In this document: positions 46,978-54,718 of the stretch, one piece after another | Numbering within the stretch: the stretch's first letter is position 1 | How the letters are laid out: each line of letters opens with the position of its first letter | Assembly (NCBI GenBank): GCA_019638575.1 | Contig: JAHBTN010000003.1 | Location: 155,254 to 219,253, forward strand | Length of the DNA: 64,000 nucleotides | From: Ferruginibacter sp. | Lineage (GTDB): Bacteria > Bacteroidota > Bacteroidia > Chitinophagales > Chitinophagaceae | Reading direction: 5' to 3' | The notes under the pieces: model-generated | Told to the model about the DNA's origin: nothing | The model's input: the letters and a program-made list of their open reading frames with translations, nothing else | Database searches by the model: none | Position numbers and translations under genes: made by a program

Positions 46978-47583
46978 TTACTTAGAATATAATTCCACAA
47001 TCAATTGCTCCTTTATGTTTTCAGGAACACTCTCCCGCTCAGGGTAAGTGATAAACGTACCTTTCATTTCGGCTTCGTTCCACTCTAACCAGTTAAACTT
47101 GGCGTTCTTACCACGCAGGTTAGTTGTAATATTTGTATTAGCTGCCGCTTTATTTTTTAATCCTACTACATCACCTGCTTTGCAACTGAATGACGGGATA
47201 TTCACTATCTCTCCATTTACAGTGATATGCTTGTGCGATACCAATTGGCGTGCAGCCTGGCGGCTTGGTGCAATTCCTAAACGGAATACGGTGTTATCTA
47301 AACGGGCTTCTAATAACTTAATAAGGTTTTCGCCGGTTACCCCTTTGCGGCGTGCAGCTTCATCAAAAGTTTTGCGGAACTGCTTTTCAAGCAAACCATA
47401 AGTGTACTTGGCTTTTTGCTTTTCTCTTAACTGCAAAGCGTATTCGCCTAAAGTTTTACGCTTACGGTTAGCGCCATGCATACCCGGAGGGTTGCTGTTT
47501 TTGGTTAACCATTTTCCATTACCTGTAATGGGTTCTCCAAATATCCTGGAGATTTTTGTTTTGGGGCCTGTGTAACGTGCCAT
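46978..47583 (-). CDS. rpsD: 30S ribosomal protein S4
   Basis: Primary 16S rRNA-binding protein. Begins MARYTGPKTKISRIFGEPIT; the S4 RNA-binding motif is LDNTVFRLGIAPSRQAARQL with SHKHITVNGEIVNIPS. 201 residues. In E. coli S4 represses its operon; here the spacers have unusual hairpins that could be involved, but this is untested. Confidence 0.97.
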   Translation of the reverse strand: MARYTGPKTKISRIFGEPITGNGKWLTKNSNPPGMHGANRKRKTLGEYALQLREKQKAKYTYGLLEKQFRKTFDEAARRKGVTGENLIKLLEARLDNTVFRLGIAPSRQAARQLVSHKHITVNGEIVNIPSFSCKAGDVVGLKNKAAANTNITTNLRGKNAKFNWLEWNEAEMKGTFITYPERESVPENIKEQLIVELYSK

Positions 47584-47663
47584 AATTGTAGTGTAGGTCT
47601 TTTAGTGACGATGCATCATTATAAAGACCATTTAAAATGAATAATGCACCCTTTTATTTATTT

Positions 47664-47714
47664 TGTATGTTGAATGCTAAATGTTTTAATCCAACATTTA
47701 GCATTCAACATACA
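47664..47714. repeat. Perfect 22-bp stem hairpin in the rpsK-rpsD spacer
   Basis: Left arm 47664-47685 and right arm 47693-47714 are exact reverse complements of 22 bases around the 7-base loop TTAATCC. The arms read as 7-bp units (TGTATGT, TGAATGC, TAAATGT). On the transcribed strand it begins 6 bp past the rpsK stop. No T-run follows on either strand, so it is not a standard terminator. Confidence 0.9.
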
Positions 47715-47720
47715 GTATAA

Positions 47721-48119
47721 TTATACTCTTCTTTTCTTTGGAGGACGGCAGCCATTGTGTGGTAAAGGCGTTACGTCTTTAATCATCGAAATTTCAATTC
47801 CGCTTTGTGATAATGAACGGATGGCTCCTTCACGGCCGCTTCCAGGGCCTTTTACATAAACATCCACCCTTTTTAAACCTGCATCCAAAGCAGTTTTAGC
47901 TGCATCGGCTGCTGCCATTTGGGCTGCATAAGGTGTGTTCTTTTTTGAACCCCTGAAACCCATTTTACCTGCACTGCTCCAGCTTATTACCTGGCCCTGC
48001 TTGTTGGTTAAACTGATAATGATGTTGTTGAAACTTGCTGTAATGTGAGCATCTCCGTAGCTGTCAACTTTTACTACTCTTTTTTTAGCGGCTGCTTTTG
48101 CGCCTTGTGCTTTTGCCAT
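47721..48119 (-). CDS. rpsK: 30S ribosomal protein S11
   Basis: Platform protein at the mRNA exit. Begins [14 protein letters not shown]; diagnostic [36 protein letters not shown] and the C-terminal [19 protein letters not shown]. 132 residues. Confidence 0.97.
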   Translation of the reverse strand: MAKAQGAKAAAKKRVVKVDSYGDAHITASFNNIIISLTNKQGQVISWSSAGKMGFRGSKKNTPYAAQMAAADAAKTALDAGLKRVDVYVKGPGSGREGAIRSLSQSGIEISMIKDVTPLPHNGCRPPKKRRV

Positions 48120-48151
48120 AATTAATTCTAAATAGGTAATCTTTTAAAAAA

Positions 48152-48230
48152 TGTTTCAAGCTTTAAGCCTGACTGAAACAACCCTCCTGCGGCTTCCTGC
48201 TATCTGGTATTGTTTCAAAAAATTTTTGAA
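48152..48230. repeat. Three-way alternative hairpin in the rpsM-rpsK spacer
   Basis: TGTTTCA at 48152-48158, TGAAACA at 48174-48180 and TGTTTCA at 48211-48217 allow the middle element to pair with either neighbour. The last overlaps a further palindrome, arms TTCAAAAA (48214-48221) and TTTTTGAA (48223-48230). The spacer is 155 bp. Confidence 0.65.
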
Positions 48231-48274
48231 GCCTTATAATCGGCATAGTTGCTTTTTAGCAAATATGCATATTA

Positions 48275-48652
48275 TTACTTAGTCACTTTTTTCTTACCGG
48301 CAACAGTTTTACGCTTACCTTTTTTGGTACGGCTGTTGGTACGTGTACGCTGGCCACGTAAAGGCAATCCTTTACGATGACGTAAACCACGGTAACAGGC
48401 TATATCAAGCAAACGCTTAATGTTTAACTGTGTTTCGCTGCGTAAAGCGCCTTCGGTTTTAAACTCGTTATTGATAATGTTACGGATAGCTGTTTGTTCA
48501 TCATCGTTCCATTCATGCACTTTTTTGTTATAGTCAATACCTGCTTTGTTTAAGATATACTGTGCAGATGAACGGCCAATTCCGTAAATATAAGTAAGGC
48601 CAACTTCGCCTCTTTTGTTTTTTGGTAAATCTATACCGGCAATACGAGCCAT
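48275..48652 (-). CDS. rpsM: 30S ribosomal protein S13
   Basis: Head protein contacting the P-site tRNA. Opens [20 protein letters not shown]; contains [17 protein letters not shown] and the C-terminal basic [20 protein letters not shown]. 125 residues. Confidence 0.97.
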   Translation of the reverse strand: MARIAGIDLPKNKRGEVGLTYIYGIGRSSAQYILNKAGIDYNKKVHEWNDDEQTAIRNIINNEFKTEGALRSETQLNIKRLLDIACYRGLRHRKGLPLRGQRTRTNSRTKKGKRKTVAGKKKVTK

Positions 48653-48658
48653 AATATG

Positions 48659-48686
48659 AATTAAAAATTAAAAATTTAAAATTAAA
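48659..48686. repeat. AATTAAA heptad array in the rpmJ-rpsM spacer
   Basis: Four 7-bp units in phase: AATTAAA, AATTAAA, AATTTAA, AATTAAA. It begins just upstream of the rpsM start codon. Confidence 0.65.
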
Positions 48687-48713
48687 AAATATCTCCCCTG
48701 GCTAATTAAAGGG

Positions 48714-48830
48714 TTAACCTTGCTTTTGCTTAAAGCGTGGATTTTTTTTATTGATTACATACAGCTTACCTTTTCTTCTCACAATCTTGCAATCTGCGCT
48801 GCGTTTTTTAATGGATGCCCTTACTTTCAT
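48714..48830 (-). CDS. rpmJ: 50S ribosomal protein L36
   Basis: A 38-residue protein: [17 protein letters not shown] followed by [18 protein letters not shown]. It has a Cys14 but the later zinc-ligand cysteines of the C+ form are replaced (RRKGK...), i.e. the C-minus-like form, while still matching L36. Sits between infA and rpsM in the normal order. Confidence 0.93.
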   Translation of the reverse strand: MKVRASIKKRSADCKIVRRKGKLYVINKKNPRFKQKQG

Positions 48831-48856
48831 AAAACTTGTTTTTTTCTTTATGCAAA

Positions 48857-48899
48857 TTGTAAATCCCGAATCGTGAAAAAAATTGTTTACGATTTACAA
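48857..48899. repeat. Inverted repeat in the infA-rpmJ spacer
   Basis: Arms TTGTAAATC (48857-48865) and GATTTACAA (48891-48899) pair over 9 bp; an alternative inner pairing is AATCGT (48869-48874) with ACGATT (48889-48894). The sequence reads in approximate 7-bp units. Confidence 0.65.
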
Positions 48900-48912
48900 C
48901 TAACAATTATTT

Positions 48913-49131
48913 TTATTTATACCTGAAAATGATTCTTCCCCTTGTTAAATCATAAGGACTCATCTCTACACCTACTTTATCGCCCGGCAAAATGCGTATA
49001 TAATGCATCCTCATTTTTCCAGAAATAGTGGCTAAAATTTCATGGTCATTTTCCAGTTTTACCTTAAACATAGCATTGCTTAACGCCTCAATAATTACTC
49101 CATCTTGTTTAATAAGTGCCTGTTTAGCCAT
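48913..49131 (-). CDS. infA: Translation initiation factor IF-1
   Basis: OB-fold factor that occupies the ribosomal A site during initiation. The 72-residue product begins [20 protein letters not shown] and contains [20 protein letters not shown] and [15 protein letters not shown]. An in-frame upstream extension lacks family similarity. It heads the minus-strand operon and has a -7 element directly upstream. Confidence 0.97.
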   Translation of the reverse strand: MAKQALIKQDGVIIEALSNAMFKVKLENDHEILATISGKMRMHYIRILPGDKVGVEMSPYDLTRGRIIFRYK

Positions 49132-49144
49132 AATTTTTGGAGCG

Positions 49145-49152
49145 CAAAGATA
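49145..49152 (-). promoter_or_regulatory. -7 promoter element of the infA-rplQ operon
   Basis: On the minus strand the sequence is TATCTTTG, a full match to TAnnTTTG, 13 bp before the infA ATG. The nearest TTTG is 22 bp upstream (plus 49175-49178), a little farther than the ideal 19. A very short leader is implied. Confidence 0.65.
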
Positions 49153-49344
49153 GGAGGATTTATTTAAATAACAGCAAAAAACAGTTCTAATTACCAACAA
49201 TTGAGGGGTTTTTCCACAAAATACTGACCATATAATATTATTATTTAATTTAAAAAAGAGTTTTTTGTTTAAAATTGTGAAAACCGGTGTTTGATATCAA
49301 AATAAAAGAAATCACATTTTTATATCAAAAACAATCTTTTATAC

Positions 49345-49374
49345 AAATGGCTCCTATTAATATAGGAGCCATTT
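49345..49374 (-). terminator. Hairpin downstream of the 49397 gene
   Basis: Perfect 13-bp arms AAATGGCTCCTAT (49345-49357) and ATAGGAGCCATTT (49362-49374) around TAAT. Position fits termination of the minus-strand gene; the T-run is weak. Confidence 0.75.
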
Positions 49375-49396
49375 ATTTTATAGTTTATTAACTGGG

Positions 49397-49804
49397 TTAA
49401 TCAAACTTTTCGTCATTCAAATGAACCTTGGTCATTTCGTAATAATGATTTTGAAGCTGGTGTACGTTGATGGGTTGCATAATCTTACGATGCTCATCCC
49501 GGTACCAAATTTCAAATTTTGAAAAATCATTTTTTGCAGGCAGCATCATCCTAAAAGCCCCCTTCATATATTTCACTGTTCCATCTTCATTTTCCTGTTT
49601 TTGAAATTGCAATTTCATCAACTGGCTATCATCTAAAGGTATCGGGCTCAGTTGCTCTACTTCGTACCAAAATTCCTGTACACCGTTGTCAACACAAACC
49701 TGTTTTGACCCTAGTTCAAGGTTGGTTACTTCTCCTTGCTTTTTATCGCCGTCGTTATCTACTATTAAATAATCTCCTACTTTAATTTCATGAAATTGTA
49801 TCAT
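49397..49804 (-). CDS. Conserved protein of unknown function
   Basis: A 135-residue cytoplasmic-looking protein. The N-terminal half resembles a small beta-barrel (FHEIKVGDYLIVDNDGDKKQ, VTNLELGSKQVCVDNGVQEF), as in proteins that bind nucleic acid or adapt translation; the C-terminal half is amphipathic (LQNHYYEMTKVHLNDEKFD). No family name is certain. It stands between hmgA and infA with its own terminator. Confidence 0.65.
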   Translation of the reverse strand: MIQFHEIKVGDYLIVDNDGDKKQGEVTNLELGSKQVCVDNGVQEFWYEVEQLSPIPLDDSQLMKLQFQKQENEDGTVKYMKGAFRMMLPAKNDFSKFEIWYRDEHRKIMQPINVHQLQNHYYEMTKVHLNDEKFD

Positions 49805-49891
49805 AGTTTTTTAATTTAAGTAAAAGCAATATAATATTTTTTAAGCAAGAGAACAAAATAGAATAATTGGTTCTTTCATAATAAAATCCTT

Positions 49892-51049
49892 TTATTCTGC
49901 CCAACTCATTACATAGCCCTCATTTTCTATATCCAGCGCTTCTTTTGTTAACTGTAATGGGTGAAAAGTATCTACCATAACTGCCAGTTCTTTGGTTTCC
50001 TTAGCACCAATACTTTTTAAAACAGCACCGGGATGAGGCCCATGCGGAATGCCCGCCGGATGCAGTGTTATCATGCCACGGGTTACATGCTTGCGGCTCA
50101 TAAAATCACCATCTACATAATATAACACTTCATCGCTGTCGATATTGCTGTGGTTATACGGCGCCGGGATGGCCTGTGGGTGATAATCGTACAGGCGTGG
50201 GCAAAAAGAACAAACCACAAAATTATTTGCCTCAAAGGTTTGATGCACAGGCGGCGGCTGGTGCACCCTTCCGGTGATAGGCTCAAAATCATGTATGGAG
50301 AATGCAAATGGATAGCAACATCCATCCCATCCCACCACATCAAACGGATGATGGGCATAATGCAATCCGTACATAATTCCTTTCTTTTTTGTTTGTATCA
50401 GGAAATCGCCGGCTTCATCAGTAGTTTGCAGGTTTTTGGGCTGCCTGATATCTCTTTCACAAAAAGGTGAATGCTCAAGCAACTGCCCCAACTTGCTCAT
50501 ATATCTTTTTGGATAACGAATGGGGCTAAAAGATTCAACTATAAACAAACGGTTGTTTTCTGTTGTAAATTCCACCTGGTAAATAGATCCCCGTGGAATT
50601 ACAAGGTAATCGCCATAAGAAAAATCAAGGTTACCGTATTGCGTTTTTAAAACACCTGAACCTTCGTGTACAAAAATCATTTCATCGGCATCGGCATTTT
50701 TATAAAAATACCCGTCCATACTTTGTTGTGGCGCAGCCAGTACAATATGGCAATCGTTGTTAACCAGTACTGCCTTCCGGCTTTTTAAATAATCTATTTC
50801 GGGTTTGATGTTAAACCCTTCAAAACTGCGGTGCTTCAGCATTTTTTCTTCGGCAACTTTTGGTTGTACATTTACCGGTTCATCGGTTTTAATTATTTCT
50901 GTTGGCGGATGACAATGATAAAGGATTGAATAATCGTTGCTGAAACCTTCGGTAGAAAATAATTGTTCGGAATATAATTCCCCATCGGGCTTGCGAAATT
51001 GAATATGCCGTTTGTGGGGGATGGAACCTAAAGTATGATAGTGTGGCAT
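49892..51049 (-). CDS. hmgA: Homogentisate 1,2-dioxygenase
   Basis: Fe(II) ring-cleavage enzyme of tyrosine/phenylalanine catabolism, producing maleylacetoacetate. The cupin core shows VHEGSGVLKTQYGNLDFSYG, PRGSIYQVEF and the iron-binding region HPAGIPHGPHPG. 385 residues, in the bacterial range. Other pathway genes (hppD, maiA, fahA) are not in the window. Upstream is a heptad ATAATGT array. Confidence 0.88.
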   Translation of the reverse strand: MPHYHTLGSIPHKRHIQFRKPDGELYSEQLFSTEGFSNDYSILYHCHPPTEIIKTDEPVNVQPKVAEEKMLKHRSFEGFNIKPEIDYLKSRKAVLVNNDCHIVLAAPQQSMDGYFYKNADADEMIFVHEGSGVLKTQYGNLDFSYGDYLVIPRGSIYQVEFTTENNRLFIVESFSPIRYPKRYMSKLGQLLEHSPFCERDIRQPKNLQTTDEAGDFLIQTKKKGIMYGLHYAHHPFDVVGWDGCCYPFAFSIHDFEPITGRVHQPPPVHQTFEANNFVVCSFCPRLYDYHPQAIPAPYNHSNIDSDEVLYYVDGDFMSRKHVTRGMITLHPAGIPHGPHPGAVLKSIGAKETKELAVMVDTFHPLQLTKEALDIENEGYVMSWAE

Positions 51050-51062
51050 GATAATTTATTTT

Positions 51063-51104
51063 ATAATTGATAATGTATAATGTATAATGTATAATGTATA
51101 ATTG
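51063..51104 (+). repeat. ATAATGT heptad array
   Basis: Six exact 7-bp units: ATAATTG, then ATAATGT four times (51070-51097), then ATAATTG. It lies 14 bp upstream of the minus-strand hmgA start codon, in the 236-bp gap to the next gene. Confidence 0.9.
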
Positions 51105-51246
51105 AAAAGGCAGAATTATTATAAAACAGTAAAGCTGAAATCAATTTACGAAATACAAAGTTCCAGGGAAGCAAGCAGGAAAATATATTTCCAGTTACGC
51201 TTGTCGATATGATATGTAAAGTTGCGATGAAAAGGCATTCGCTTAT

Positions 51247-51277
51247 TTTGTTACTGTAAATTTACAGCTAAATATTG
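51247..51277 (+). promoter_or_regulatory. Promoter with embedded palindrome upstream of the phosphodiesterase
   Basis: TTTG (51247-51250) and the -7-like AAATATTG (51270-51277, six of eight positions) are 19 bp apart. The spacer holds a perfect 14-bp palindrome with arms CTGTAAA and TTTACAG (51254-51267), a good position for a repressor site. Confidence 0.5.
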
Positions 51278-51285
51278 TACAATTC

Positions 51286-51813
51286 ATGACAAGGATTGGA
51301 TTAATTTCTGACACACATGGTTACTTAGACGAATCAGTTTTTGAACATTTTAAAAACTGCGACGAAGTTTGGCATATTGGTGATTTTGGCAATATTCATC
51401 TTGTACATGAACTTTTAAATGGTTTAAAAAACAATGCTGCATCAACCGGCCGGCAGGTTGCGTTAAAAGGCGTTTATGGGAATATTGACGGACAAGATAT
51501 TCGGAAAGTATTTGGTGAGCAAATGGTTTTTATGTGCGAAGGCGTGAAAGTGATGATGAGGCATATTGGAGGCTACCCGCCAAAATATAACCCGTCAACA
51601 AAAAAAGAGTTGGATATCCATAAACCTCAGCTTTTCATCAGTGGTCATTCGCACATTTTAAAAATTATGTACGATGATAAAATTAACTGCCTGCATATTA
51701 ACCCCGGCGCTGCCGGTAAACATGGCTGGCAAAAAGTTCGCACTATTGTACGTTTTGTTATAGATGGAAGCAATATAAAAGATGCTGAAGTAATTGAACT
51801 TGGACCCAGGTAA
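51286..51813 (+). CDS. YfcE/MJ0936-type metallophosphodiesterase
   Basis: Small calcineurin-like phosphoesterase of 175 residues. Metal-binding motifs in order: LISDTHGYLD, HIGDFGNI, GVYGNIDGQD (the N-x-D of the family), and FISGHSHILKIM. Family members cleave phosphodiesters such as cyclic nucleotides, but the substrate is not set by sequence. The upstream promoter has an embedded palindrome. Confidence 0.9.
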   Translation: MTRIGLISDTHGYLDESVFEHFKNCDEVWHIGDFGNIHLVHELLNGLKNNAASTGRQVALKGVYGNIDGQDIRKVFGEQMVFMCEGVKVMMRHIGGYPPKYNPSTKKELDIHKPQLFISGHSHILKIMYDDKINCLHINPGAAGKHGWQKVRTIVRFVIDGSNIKDAEVIELGPR

Positions 51814-51914
51814 TAATAATAATACTTTGATACCCGGTATTTAAAAATTACATGTAACAAAAAAGGTTTACAACTTTTAAAAATTTTAAACCTTTTAAAT
51901 GATATTTTAAATGA

Positions 51915-53024
51915 TTACTCCACCCAATCGGCAATAAAAATATTGGTATCCCTGGTACCGCCGTTATTTCGGTTGCTGCAAAAAATAATTTTCTTTCCAT
52001 CGGGGCTAAACATAGGGAATGCATCAAAACCCTTATCTCTGCTTATTTTTTCCATGCCTTTACCATCAATATCGGTTATATACATGTTGAAGGGAAAACC
52101 TCTTTTATACTCGTGGTTGCTGCAAAAAATAATATGTTTACCATCGGGTGTAAAGTTAGGCGCCCAGTTTGCTTTCTCTAAAAAAGTTACCTGGTGTGCA
52201 TCAGAGCCATCTGCATTGGCAATCCAAACTTCCATATTGGTAGGGGCAACTAGGTTTTCTTTCAACAGGTCTTTATATTCTTTAATTTCTTCGGGAGTTG
52301 AGGGCCTTGATGCACGCCATAATATTTTTGTTCCATCCGGGCTAAACCAAGCACCCCCATCGTAACCTAAAGTATTGGTGATGCGTTTTACATTTTTTCC
52401 GTTTAAATCCATAGTATAAAGATCTAAATCACCATCCCTCATTGATGTAAAAACTATTTTATCGCCTTTGGGTGATATGGTTGCCTCTGCATCATAGCCT
52501 TTTGTTTTGGTTAATTGTTTAACAATCTTACCATTTAAATCGGCTTTAAAAATGTCGAAACTTTCATAAATGGGCCAAATGTATTTATTGCCATGCTTAC
52601 TGCGGTCGGGTACCGGAGGGCAATCGGCGCTGCCCAAATGTGTAGAGCCATACAATATATGTTTTCCATCAGGATAAAAATAGGCACAGGTTGTTCTTCC
52701 GGTACCGGTACTTACTAATTTGGGTTCAAAATTTTCGCCTGGTGCAGGCACTTTACCCATCCATATCTGGTCGCACATAATGCCTTCTTTAGCATTGGTG
52801 CGCTGGTAAATAATATACTTTCCATCAAAACTAAAATATGCTTCAGCATTATCGCCTCCAAATGTAAGCTGGCGAATGTTTGCAAAATGTTTTTCACCTT
52901 CAAAATGAATGGTATCATTAACAGGATTTGGTTTTGCTATTTGCTGATGGTTATACTTGCCGGTAAACGCAAACAAAGCAACAATAAAAACGGAAACTGT
53001 AATTATAAAAAATATTCTCTTCAT
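51915..53024 (-). CDS. Secreted TolB-like beta-propeller protein
   Basis: A 369-residue exported protein with an N-terminal membrane/signal segment (FFIITVSVFIVALFAFTG). It contains at least six WD40-like PD40 repeats of the form G-x-x-x-x-x-SPDG-K-I-F: AYFSFDGKYIIYQ, AYFYPDGKHILYG, ATISPKGDKIVFT, AWFSPDGTKILWR, PNFTPDGKHIIFC, PMFSPDGKKIIFC. Likely periplasmic; partner unknown. Divergent from the TPR lipoprotein. Confidence 0.85.
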   Translation of the reverse strand: MKRIFFIITVSVFIVALFAFTGKYNHQQIAKPNPVNDTIHFEGEKHFANIRQLTFGGDNAEAYFSFDGKYIIYQRTNAKEGIMCDQIWMGKVPAPGENFEPKLVSTGTGRTTCAYFYPDGKHILYGSTHLGSADCPPVPDRSKHGNKYIWPIYESFDIFKADLNGKIVKQLTKTKGYDAEATISPKGDKIVFTSMRDGDLDLYTMDLNGKNVKRITNTLGYDGGAWFSPDGTKILWRASRPSTPEEIKEYKDLLKENLVAPTNMEVWIANADGSDAHQVTFLEKANWAPNFTPDGKHIIFCSNHEYKRGFPFNMYITDIDGKGMEKISRDKGFDAFPMFSPDGKKIIFCSNRNNGGTRDTNIFIADWVE

Positions 53025-53122
53025 GAATCTATAATTTAATCTTGCAAAATTAAAAAATGGTTGTTTGCATATTGTCAGAAAATTGTCATCTGCTTAACAG
53101 TACAGTACTTAATTTTGCAAAT
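53025..53122. promoter_or_regulatory. Divergent promoter region with opposed TAATTTTG elements
   Basis: Plus-strand TAATTTTG at 53110-53117 (for the TPR lipoprotein) and minus-strand TAATTTTG at 53044-53051 (for the beta-propeller gene) both fit TAnnTTTG. No TTTG lies at the ideal distance for either. A direct ATTGTCA repeat occurs between them. Confidence 0.4.
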
Positions 53123-53923
53123 ATGCTTAAATCATTTTTACTGCCGTTGATATTTTTATGTTTAGCTGCTTCCTGCAATAATAATTCAAATGAAAACACA
53201 GGTAATGCTGCTAAAGCCAATGATACTGAAAAAAACCTGCTTGATGCAGTGGCAAAATTCCCCGATTCGCTTTTATTGAGAGAAGAACTGATACAATATT
53301 ACCGTGATAGCGCCGATTACGATAAAGCCATTGCAGCTACTGAGGCTGCTTTGAAGAAAGACAGCCTTAACGACCGGCTTTGGAACATTAAAGCCAACCT
53401 GTATTTTGAAAATTATGATACCCTAAATGCCATAGCTGCTTTAAACCGGGCAGCCAATATCAATCCTTTGCCGCAATACATCCTCACACTGGGTTCTATG
53501 TATGCACAAAAAAGAGATAGCACCGCTTTACACATAGCTGATTTTTTATTAAAAAAACAACTTACTGATAATGCCAAAGATGCATATTTTATAAAAGGTT
53601 TGTATTATAATTTCTCCGGTGATAAGCTGAAAGCAATCAGTTTTTTTGACAAATGCCTTAGCATGGATTATAATTATATGTTTGCTTACCGGGAAAAAGC
53701 CATCGCCCTGTATGATTTGGGAAGATACAATGATGCCATCACTGTTTTAGATAAAGCAGTTACCGTACAAACAAAGTTTGATGAAGGTTATTACTGGCTT
53801 GGCCGTTGCCTTGAAAAAACCGGTAAAACTACTGATGCCATTGAAGAATATAAAAACGCTTTAGCCATATCTCCTGATTATGTAGAAGCAAAGGATGCAC
53901 TGGCAAGGTTAGGCGTAAAATAA
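53123..53923 (+). CDS. Tetratricopeptide-repeat lipoprotein
   Basis: Starts at ATG 53123 with a lipoprotein signal (LLPLIFLCLAASC, lipidated Cys18). Several TPRs follow, e.g. KFPDSLLLREELIQYYRDS, ALKKDSLNDRLWNIKANLY, KCLSMDYNYMFAYREKAIAL and GYYWLGRCLEKTGKTTDAIE. 266 residues. The upstream in-frame ATG at 53057 would hide the signal peptide. Scaffold role in the envelope is inference. Confidence 0.85.
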   Translation: MLKSFLLPLIFLCLAASCNNNSNENTGNAAKANDTEKNLLDAVAKFPDSLLLREELIQYYRDSADYDKAIAATEAALKKDSLNDRLWNIKANLYFENYDTLNAIAALNRAANINPLPQYILTLGSMYAQKRDSTALHIADFLLKKQLTDNAKDAYFIKGLYYNFSGDKLKAISFFDKCLSMDYNYMFAYREKAIALYDLGRYNDAITVLDKAVTVQTKFDEGYYWLGRCLEKTGKTTDAIEEYKNALAISPDYVEAKDALARLGVK

Positions 53924-53988
53924 TTTATCTGTTAACTTTACAAAAAGCATTTCAACCAAATTAAATTCCATCTATAAAAATAAAATTC

Positions 53989-54636
53989 ATGGCTCTCATT
54001 GCACCATCATTATTATCAAGTAATTTTTTAAACCTGCAAGCCGAGTGTAAAATGCTGAATGAAAGTGCTGCCGATTGGTACCACCTTGATGTGATGGATG
54101 GCAGGTTTGTGCCCAATATAAGTTTTGGCCCAATGCTGGTTGAGTTTTTCAGAAAAGCAACTAACAAAGTTTGCGATGTGCACCTGATGATTGAAGAACC
54201 GGGTAATTATGCCGAAGCTTTTAAAAAAGCCGGTGCCGATAATTTAACTGTACATATAGAAGCCTGCCCCCACCTGCACCGCAACATACAACAAATAAAA
54301 AGTTTGGGTATGAAGGCCGGTGTAGCCATTAATCCACACACGCCGGTTGTAGCTTTGCAGGATATACTTGCCGATATTGACCTTGTTTGCATGATGAGTG
54401 TGAACCCGGGTTTTGGTGGCCAATCTTTTATACCACATACTATTCAAAAAATAAAACAACTGCGTGAAATGATTGATGAACAATTATTAAAAGTGAAGAT
54501 AGAAGTTGACGGAGGCGTTACTTTAGAAAATGCCAAATCAATCATAGAGGCTGGCGCCGATGTGCTGGTGGCTGGTAATACGGTTTTTAAATCGGACAAC
54601 CCGATGGCTACCATTGCAGCATTAAAAAGTTTATAA
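53989..54636 (+). CDS. rpe: Ribulose-phosphate 3-epimerase
   Basis: Pentose phosphate/Calvin-type epimerase. TIM-barrel with IAPSLLSSNFLNLQAE, YHLDVMDGRFVPNISFGP (catalytic His/Asp), VCDVHLMIEEP, CMMSVNPGFGGQSF, and VDGGVTLENAKSII. 215 residues, full length. A strong terminator follows. Confidence 0.95.
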   Translation: MALIAPSLLSSNFLNLQAECKMLNESAADWYHLDVMDGRFVPNISFGPMLVEFFRKATNKVCDVHLMIEEPGNYAEAFKKAGADNLTVHIEACPHLHRNIQQIKSLGMKAGVAINPHTPVVALQDILADIDLVCMMSVNPGFGGQSFIPHTIQKIKQLREMIDEQLLKVKIEVDGGVTLENAKSIIEAGADVLVAGNTVFKSDNPMATIAALKSL

Positions 54637-54656
54637 ACTTTCTTTTCTTATAACAT

Positions 54657-54688
54657 AAAAAAAGTTGCGGTTCATTCCGCAACTTTTA
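54657..54688 (+). terminator. Terminator after rpe
   Basis: Arms AAAAGTTGCGG and CCGCAACTTTT around TTCATT, with a T-rich end on the plus strand. Confidence 0.88.
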
Positions 54689-54718
54689 TATTTAATCAAT
54701 CTTTAATTGTTTTTAAAA

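Noticed and set aside
48152-48217. TGTTTCA/TGAAACA as a parS half-site
   Set aside because: The central CACGTG is missing, and the elements are too far apart.
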